Shown: positions 21,622 to 26,270 of the stretch, piece by piece
Layout of the letters: each line of letters begins with the position of its first letter
How positions within the stretch are numbered: position 1 is the stretch's first letter
NCBI GenBank assembly: GCA_900759105.1
Contig: CAAETY010000005.1
Coordinates: 1-26,270, forward strand
Source: Peptococcaceae bacterium
Lineage (GTDB): Bacteria; Bacillota; Peptococcia; Peptococcales; Peptococcaceae
Direction: 5' to 3'
Length of the DNA stretch: 26,270 bases
The notes under the pieces: generated by a model
Seen by the model: the letters and a program-made list of their open reading frames with translations, nothing else
Databases searched by the model: none
Told to the model about the DNA's origin: nothing
Position numbers and translations under genes: made by a program

Positions 21622-22323
21622 ATGAATGAGAAGATTTTAGTTGTAGAAGACGAAGAAAATATTCGCACTAATATTAAAGAATATCTTGAAACCCAGCAAT
21701 TACAGGTTTTAGAAGCTGCAGATGGCGAAACGGCTTTGGAAATGGTTGAAACCATGAAGCCTGATTTGATTATTTTAGATTTAATGTTGCCAAAGTTGGA
21801 TGGGATGGAAGTATGCAAACGAGTTCGCCGTCACCACAACACGCCGATTATTATGGTAACAGCACGTAATGAAGAAATTGATAAACTGCTTGGATTGGAA
21901 CTCGGCGCGGACGATTATATTACGAAGCCGTTTAGTTTGAGAGAGCTCAACGCACGTATCAAAGCTGTTTTCAGACGCAGTAAACATATTGTGGAAAGTG
22001 TAGAAGATGTACGCGAGTTTGGAAAACTTCAAATCAATTTGGATCGCCGTGAAGTATTATACGATGGGGAAAATATTGATTTAACACCATCTGAATATGC
22101 TATTCTGGTAACCTTGAGTGAAAATGTTGGGCGACCTTACAGTCGTTTGCAACTTTTAACTGCAACACTTGGGGAAAGCTACGCGGGCTATGAACGTGCG
22201 ATTGATACCCACGTAAGTAATTTGCGCAAGAAAATTGAACCAAATCCTCAAAAGCCAATTTTTATCCAAACAGTGTACGGTTTAGGCTATAAATTCGGAG
22301 ATAAATATGAAGCTGTCGACTAA
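21622..22323 (+). CDS. OmpR/PhoB-family response regulator
   Basis: 233 residues. The receiver domain (1-120) has the acidic pair Glu9/Asp10, the phospho-acceptor Asp53 (LIILDLMLP), Thr80 and Lys102 (YITKPFS). The C-terminal winged helix (about 130-230) shows LTPSEYAILVTL and the recognition and wing region RAIDTHVSNLRKKIE, ending VYGLGYKF. It binds DNA when phosphorylated by the kinase that overlaps its end. ATG 21622 has AAAAGG 10 bases upstream; GTG 21616 is an in-frame alternative. Target genes cannot be read from sequence; neighbours suggest envelope functions. Confidence 0.97.
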   Translation: MNEKILVVEDEENIRTNIKEYLETQQLQVLEAADGETALEMVETMKPDLIILDLMLPKLDGMEVCKRVRRHHNTPIIMVTARNEEIDKLLGLELGADDYITKPFSLRELNARIKAVFRRSKHIVESVEDVREFGKLQINLDRREVLYDGENIDLTPSEYAILVTLSENVGRPYSRLQLLTATLGESYAGYERAIDTHVSNLRKKIEPNPQKPIFIQTVYGLGYKFGDKYEAVD

Positions 22324-23707
22324 AATTGTGTCGATAATGACCTTGGTTACGTTGCTGACTGGTCTGATTCTCGGAAGTGTCACCTTGCAACTTATGAGTA
22401 AAAGTTTCGATCAGTATTTGAATGAAACAAAAAAAGTTGAAATTGGGGAATGGCGCACCATCTATACCAATTATTACGAAGAAAACGGAGATTCTTGGGA
22501 TGGTGTTCAAAGCGTTATCGTAACATACAGTTTGCAAACAGCGTATGGTCCGACAATGGAACGCTCACATTATCAACCGGTGGTATTAATTGATCCGGAA
22601 GGTGTGATTTTGGCGCATCCTCAGTCAGAATTCATTGGGCAAAGTGTCAATGATAGAATGGTGGAACACGGCTATCCAATTTTTGATGATGAATCGAGTA
22701 TGTTAATCGGGTATTTGTTACCGGTGGATTATTTTAATCATCAATTTTGGTTGCTTGAAGAAAACTATTTGAACAACATGCGTAAATCTGTCATTCTTGG
22801 TGTTACAGCAACGATTGTTATCTCTATAATTATCGGACTTGCATTTGCGAGAAATTTGACTAAGCCGTTAAATAATTTGATTTCATCGGTGCGTCGTATA
22901 GCGCAAGGCTCCACAACAGAAAGCGTAATCGTGGAAAATGATGACGAAATAGGGGAATTGGCGCTTGCATTTAACCAAATGTCTAGTCAGCTTGCGCGTG
23001 CGAACGATGCACGTGTACAGCTTTTTGCTGATATTAGTCATGAACTTCGGACGCCGATTACGGCTATTGCGGGAACATTAGAAAATAAATTGGTGAAAAA
23101 CGAGGCATGTCCACCGGAAGAAATTTCAACCCTCTATGATGAAATGCTTCGTCTAAGCGGGATGGTAACCGAACTTCAAAATATTTCACGTTTGGATGCG
23201 GGGCATATGCCTATTTCAAAGACATTGATTGATTTCAAGACGTTCTTTCAGGATTTTCTAATTATAATCGAAGCGGATGCGGAAGCGCGTGATATTCAAG
23301 TGAAAGTTGACTTGGGCGAGAAGCTGCCATATTGTTATGCTGACCCTGAACGCTTGAAACAGATTGTGTTGAACCTAGTGAGTAATGCGCTGCGTTATAC
23401 AACGAATGGCGGTGTGGTTATCTTTAAGGCGTGGAGCGATAAGAACAACTTTATCTTTTCGGTATCCGATACCGGAATAGGAATGACAGAAGAAGAGTGT
23501 AAACATGTTTTTGAACGGTTCTATCGCAGTGACCAATCTCGTGCACGAGAAACCGGTGGGACCGGTTTGGGCATGGCTATTACTCAGGGCTTGGTGCTTG
23601 CGCATGATGGGACTATTAATGTCAAAAGTACCAAGGGAGTCGGAACGACCTTCACCGTAACCTTACCGCTCTATGATGAAAAAGCGGAAGCAGAACAATT
23701 AAGATAA
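22307..23707 (+). CDS. Sensor histidine kinase, paired with the upstream regulator
   Basis: 466 residues. Membrane helix 1 (about 8-30), an outside sensor region (30-160) with SHYQPVVLIDPEGVILAH like a small Cache/PAS fold, membrane helix 2 (about 160-182), HAMP (183-235), HisKA with His245 (FADISHELRTP), and a HATPase domain: N box NLVSNALRYT near 356, G1 DTGIGM at 388 and G2 GGTGLGMAI at 417. The gene overlaps the regulator by 17 bases and GGAG sits 6-7 bases before ATG 22307, a classic coupled two-component pair. The signal is unknown. Confidence 0.97.
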   Translation: MKLSTKIVSIMTLVTLLTGLILGSVTLQLMSKSFDQYLNETKKVEIGEWRTIYTNYYEENGDSWDGVQSVIVTYSLQTAYGPTMERSHYQPVVLIDPEGVILAHPQSEFIGQSVNDRMVEHGYPIFDDESSMLIGYLLPVDYFNHQFWLLEENYLNNMRKSVILGVTATIVISIIIGLAFARNLTKPLNNLISSVRRIAQGSTTESVIVENDDEIGELALAFNQMSSQLARANDARVQLFADISHELRTPITAIAGTLENKLVKNEACPPEEISTLYDEMLRLSGMVTELQNISRLDAGHMPISKTLIDFKTFFQDFLIIIEADAEARDIQVKVDLGEKLPYCYADPERLKQIVLNLVSNALRYTTNGGVVIFKAWSDKNNFIFSVSDTGIGMTEEECKHVFERFYRSDQSRARETGGTGLGMAITQGLVLAHDGTINVKSTKGVGTTFTVTLPLYDEKAEAEQLR

Positions 23708-23715
23708 AATATGAT

Positions 23716-23752
23716 AATGCCGAGCAATCTTTTTGATTGTCTCGGCATTTTT
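23716..23752 (+). terminator. Terminator of the two-component operon
   Basis: AATGCCGAG (23716-23724) pairs with CTCGGCATT (23741-23749), with an inner AATC/GATT stem, then TTTTT. Confidence 0.92.
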
Positions 23753-23816
23753 ATGGATGTATCTAGAAAAAATGATGGGTTTAGTAGAAAAGCAACGGTC
23801 TTATTTATAATTCATC

Positions 23817-23845
23817 TTGCAGTATTAATTGCAAATGTGTAAAAT
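23817..23845 (+). promoter_or_regulatory. Promoter of the 23884 gene
   Basis: TTGCAG (23817-23822), 17-base spacer, TAAAAT (23840-23845); the start would be near 23852, 32 bases before TTG 23884. Confidence 0.55.
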
Positions 23846-23883
23846 AATAGAAGTATCAGAAAATACTGGGGGGCGAGTTTATT

Positions 23884-24915
23884 TTGGATGAACGCATAAA
23901 GCTTTTATTAAAGAAAACAAGACGTTTTCAGTTTCTAGCAGTTGTATTGGCGGTTGTATGCCTTCTTGTATTTCTTGTGCTGAATTTTTCTTGGAACGAG
24001 CATAATGGTGCTTTTGAGGGCGGTAGTCATGCTAACAAAGAAGTATCAATACCACTTAACAGAGAAAATTTAGAGAATTTACAGATAGACGCTGATGATG
24101 TAACCTTAGAAATTGGTATGGTGAGCAAACTAACCGAACCACAAGTGAGATTAAATGGTCAAGGCTATACAAATCAAATTGCAAAAGTCGATATCGATGG
24201 AACTGATTGCAATATAGCATTGAAGGGCGAAACAGCCAGTCCAAAGAAATTGACAATGCAGGTATTATTACCACAATGCGATTTGAACAAAGTTATTATC
24301 AATGGTAGCAATGTGAATCTTCACGTGGAACGATTAAGAAGTAATTACTTGGGTGCAAAAATTGACAGTGGTTACGGATACATTACTGATGTCAAAGTAA
24401 ATGGTTTGGAAGTTATAGCGATGGATAACCCAATTCGCTTAGCAAATAACTGCGCATCGAGTGTAAAGATTGACAGCTCTGTAGGTTCTGTAACCTTCAT
24501 GGAAAATTCATTTGATCAAGTATCTGTTGATAACGATGAAGGTGGCATCTTCGTTTATGATAAACGAGCGAAGGGACAGTGGAATCTTCAAAGTCAAACC
24601 GGGGATATTACAGTGCTTTCCAAAAACTTACCATACAACCTTTTGGTTCAAGCGAAGGCCGAAGGAAATGGTAAAGTAAATGTTGGATACAATAAGCGCT
24701 ATTGGAAAGATGCCGATATTGTAAAGTCATCGAGCAGTCAATATTATGGTAGTGCAGGGAACAATCCGAACAAGATTGTTCAATGCTACACTATCGACGG
24801 TAACATTAATGTTGGACAACGAGAACGTTATAGTAATTTGGATCCTTATGCTTCTGATTATCCTTATGCAAAAGCTAATCCATACACGGTAGAACGTTCT
24901 ACCAAAACGAAATAA
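23884..24915 (+). CDS. Membrane-anchored adhesin-like (DUF4097-type) beta-repeat protein
   Basis: 343 residues. One membrane helix (about 16-37) near the N terminus with no signal cleavage evident, so probably anchored with the bulk outside. Residues 50-300 are short strands rich in V, I, N, D and G (for example VDNDEGGIFVYDKR, SQTGDITVLSKN, CYTIDGNINVGQRE), the look of the beta-helical DUF4097/adhesin-like domain. The last 30 residues are hydrophilic and rich in Pro and Tyr (DPYASDYPYAKANPYT). TTG 23884 is the only start matching the G-rich SD at 23868-23873; no in-frame ATG is near. It follows a two-component pair but has its own promoter. Function unknown. Confidence 0.78.
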   Translation: MDERIKLLLKKTRRFQFLAVVLAVVCLLVFLVLNFSWNEHNGAFEGGSHANKEVSIPLNRENLENLQIDADDVTLEIGMVSKLTEPQVRLNGQGYTNQIAKVDIDGTDCNIALKGETASPKKLTMQVLLPQCDLNKVIINGSNVNLHVERLRSNYLGAKIDSGYGYITDVKVNGLEVIAMDNPIRLANNCASSVKIDSSVGSVTFMENSFDQVSVDNDEGGIFVYDKRAKGQWNLQSQTGDITVLSKNLPYNLLVQAKAEGNGKVNVGYNKRYWKDADIVKSSSSQYYGSAGNNPNKIVQCYTIDGNINVGQRERYSNLDPYASDYPYAKANPYTVERSTKTK

Positions 24916-24920
24916 TAATT

Positions 24921-24960
24921 AAGCGATTGATTTCCAATTTAAGGAGTCAATCGCTTTTTT
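24921..24960 (+). terminator. Terminator after the 23884 gene
   Basis: AAGCGATTGA (24921-24930) pairs with TCAATCGCTT (24947-24956), with inner TCC/GGA pairing, then TTTTTT. Confidence 0.9.
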
Positions 24961-24979
24961 GTAGGGATGGAGAGATGAT

Positions 24980-25026
24980 GAAAAATAAAAAATGCTGTAG
25001 GAGATTGTCTTGCTCCTACAGCATTT
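24980..25026 (-). terminator. Terminator of the minus-strand epimerase
   Basis: AAATGCTGTAGGAG (24990-25003) pairs perfectly with CTCCTACAGCATTT (25013-25026). Read leftward the stem is followed by a T-run (24980-24990), and it starts 3 bases after the minus-strand stop. Together with 24921-24960 it separates convergent genes. Confidence 0.92.
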
Positions 25027-25029
25027 AGT

Positions 25030-25938
25030 TTAGAAAATATAATCCATTGCTTCATATAATTTAGTGAACCTGAATGTAAACCCTTCTTCAATTAAATTAC
25101 GAGGTTCAATGTAATTGCCACGAATTAAAGTATCGGCGCGCAATTTACCCCACCAAAGATAAAGCAAAGGAATTGGTGCTGGACGTGAATGATTTTGGCC
25201 AATGAAACTTCCGGCTAAACCGGCAAATTCATATTGTTGGTTCAGGGAGGTAGTGGCTAAATTGTAAATGTTATGACTCCCGCCGTTACGTTCAATTAAA
25301 AATGTAACAGCACGCGTCCAATCCTGATGTTGAATCCAAGGAAAAGGTTGTTCGCCGGAGCCATAAATACCGGCATAACCCGCTTTAATAGGCTTAGTGA
25401 TCTGACGGAAAACGTGGCCACCAACCCCAAGCACATTGGAAGTGCGCAAAAAGACCACTTTTTCAAAAATATCTTCCAGACTATGCCCCATATCTTCGAT
25501 TTCGATAAACATTTTAGCATAGTAGTCTTTGCCACCAGGACCATCTTCATTAAACATATGCGCTGGACGTGTGGTGCCCATCCCATAATAACCTATGGTA
25601 GAACCAACGAATAATAGCTTTGGTCTCCATTCAGGCTTAGTAGATTCCATCCATTTTCTGAGATTGCGAAGAGGGCGCACACGTGTCTCTACAATCTCTT
25701 CTCGGAAAGCCTTGCTCCAACGCCCTTCACTAATAGGGACACCAGATAAATGGATAACAACATCAACAGGCTCAGCAATATCGGAAAAGTGAGAAATGTA
25801 GTTAACGTTTCGGGAATTGTAGTGAGCCTCAGGATGTCGTGATTTAACAATGCAACGATATCCGTTATGTGAAAGATGCGTTACAAGGTTATTGCCTAAA
25901 AAACCTGTACCGCCCATTACAAGAACCGTTTGCGACAT
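25030..25938 (-). CDS. NAD(P)-dependent epimerase, TIGR01777/YfcH family
   Basis: 302 residues on the minus strand. The nucleotide-binding GGTGFLGNNL starts near residue 9; DVVIHLSGVPISEGRW, FVGSTIGYYG, LRTSNVLGVGG, GSGEQPFPWIQHQD and the C-terminal EEGFTFRF match the YfcH/SulA-like branch of extended SDR proteins. In this branch the catalytic Tyr-x3-Lys is not evident, and here the residue block YYAKMFIEIE takes its place. Members are widespread and of undefined reaction. The start ATG at 25938 has AAGGGGG about 9 bases upstream on the minus strand. It is the only leftward gene in the window. Confidence 0.9.
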   Translation of the reverse strand: MSQTVLVMGGTGFLGNNLVTHLSHNGYRCIVKSRHPEAHYNSRNVNYISHFSDIAEPVDVVIHLSGVPISEGRWSKAFREEIVETRVRPLRNLRKWMESTKPEWRPKLLFVGSTIGYYGMGTTRPAHMFNEDGPGGKDYYAKMFIEIEDMGHSLEDIFEKVVFLRTSNVLGVGGHVFRQITKPIKAGYAGIYGSGEQPFPWIQHQDWTRAVTFLIERNGGSHNIYNLATTSLNQQYEFAGLAGSFIGQNHSRPAPIPLLYLWWGKLRADTLIRGNYIEPRNLIEEGFTFRFTKLYEAMDYIF

Positions 25939-25973
25939 AAATAAAACCCCCTTGTCAAAAGATTTCTACAATG

Positions 25974-26003
25974 ATTTTAATCTATTCTAAACCCTTATTG
26001 CAA
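25974..26003 (-). promoter_or_regulatory. Promoter of the minus-strand epimerase
   Basis: On the minus strand TTGCAA (25998-26003), 18-base spacer, TAAAAT (25974-25979), placing the start about 30 bases before ATG 25938. Confidence 0.5.
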
Positions 26004-26194
26004 TAGATAAAGCGATAATAAATACTAATTTCAGATTTATATATATCAAATAGAAAGCTATATTAGGATTAAACATACAATAAGACCAAAAAAGGTCGGA
26101 CTTATTAAAAACTAAAACAATCGTAGCGTAGAAGTATGTTATTAGAAGAAAAAACACACGCAGAAAAAAGAAACGAAAAAACACAAAATAAGAG

Positions 26195-26223
26195 TTGACA
26201 ACCAAAAGGAGTGAGCGTATAAT
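26195..26223 (+). promoter_or_regulatory. Consensus rightward promoter at the window edge
   Basis: TTGACA (26195-26200), 17-base spacer, TATAAT (26218-26223), preceded by an A-rich tract that could act as an UP element. Downstream, GTTGGCC-AA-GGCCGAC (26231-26246) forms a hairpin at the predicted 5' end. Such strength suits an RNA gene or a highly expressed operon beyond 26270. Confidence 0.8.
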
Positions 26224-26270
26224 AATCAATCGTTGGCCAAGGCCGACAGCCACAAACGGCAAGTGAAAAA

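Larger units (their letters stand above)
25939..26270. other. AT-rich intergenic stretch at the right edge
   Basis: About 330 bases without a credible gene. It holds the leftward epimerase promoter, a weak ACC/GGT stem near 26085-26098, a long A-rich block (26160-26190) and a strong rightward promoter. A 91-residue minus-strand frame across it has no SD and a composition expected of AT-rich spacer. Confidence 0.6.

Noticed and set aside
25987..26262. A 91-residue minus-strand frame at the right edge
   Set aside because: AT-rich spacer translation starting at TTG without SD and crossing a consensus promoter on the other strand.
1..26270. Mobile element, prophage or CRISPR array
   Set aside because: No transposase, integrase, long terminal repeats or regularly spaced repeats were found; the only repeated motif is the TetR operator.

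Overview
The window looks like a chromosomal segment of an anaerobic, moderately low-GC member of the Bacillota (Firmicutes). The support is a T-box leader ahead of pheST, strong AGGAGG-type ribosome binding sites, near-consensus sigma-A promoters, tightly packed transcription units closed by hairpin/T-run terminators, and several TTG starts. A sulfite-reducing Firmicute, possibly of the Negativicutes or Peptococcaceae type, is my inference; no marker here fixes the lineage. I see no IS element, phage gene, CRISPR array, tRNA or rRNA gene.

Layout. 1-68: end of a + strand gene. 69-393: structured, non-coding stretch with hairpins and a promoter. 394-1868: TetR regulator and a seven-helix membrane protein, with three copies of a palindromic operator. 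2145-3080: small membrane protein and an exported DUF1287 protein. 3191-5126: alpha/beta hydrolase and a short Old-Yellow-Enzyme-like oxidoreductase. 5152-10141: T-box leader, pheS, pheT, lgt and a DtxR/MntR-type regulator. 10251-14229: leuS coupled to a cobyrinate diamide synthase-like gene read here as dsrN. 14379-17831: the dissimilatory sulfite reductase locus. 18023-20318: phosphoribosyltransferase-like gene and ilvD. 20473-23707: glycosyltransferase, response regulator and histidine kinase. 23884-24915: membrane-anchored adhesin-like protein. 25030-25938: a minus-strand SDR epimerase. A near-perfect promoter at 26195-26223 drives something beyond the right edge.

The central story is the reductive-type Dsr module: dsrN (siroheme amidation), a 2[4Fe-4S] ferredoxin, dsrA and dsrB (catalytic subunits, overlapping by 1 bp), dsrD (activator found in sulfite/sulfate reducers), an unrecognised 66-residue protein, and dsrC with both redox cysteines of its C-terminal arm. 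DsrAB would reduce sulfite on amidated siroheme, DsrD would stimulate it, and DsrC would carry the sulfur as a trisulfide to a membrane DsrMK complex that is not in this window. No sat, aprAB, dsrMKJOP or dsrEFH is present here. The least explained pieces are the 66-residue protein cotranscribed with dsrC, the perfect hairpin with a Shine-Dalgarno sequence in its loop just ahead of dsrA, the mixed metal site of the DtxR-type regulator, and the TetR/seven-helix membrane pair.
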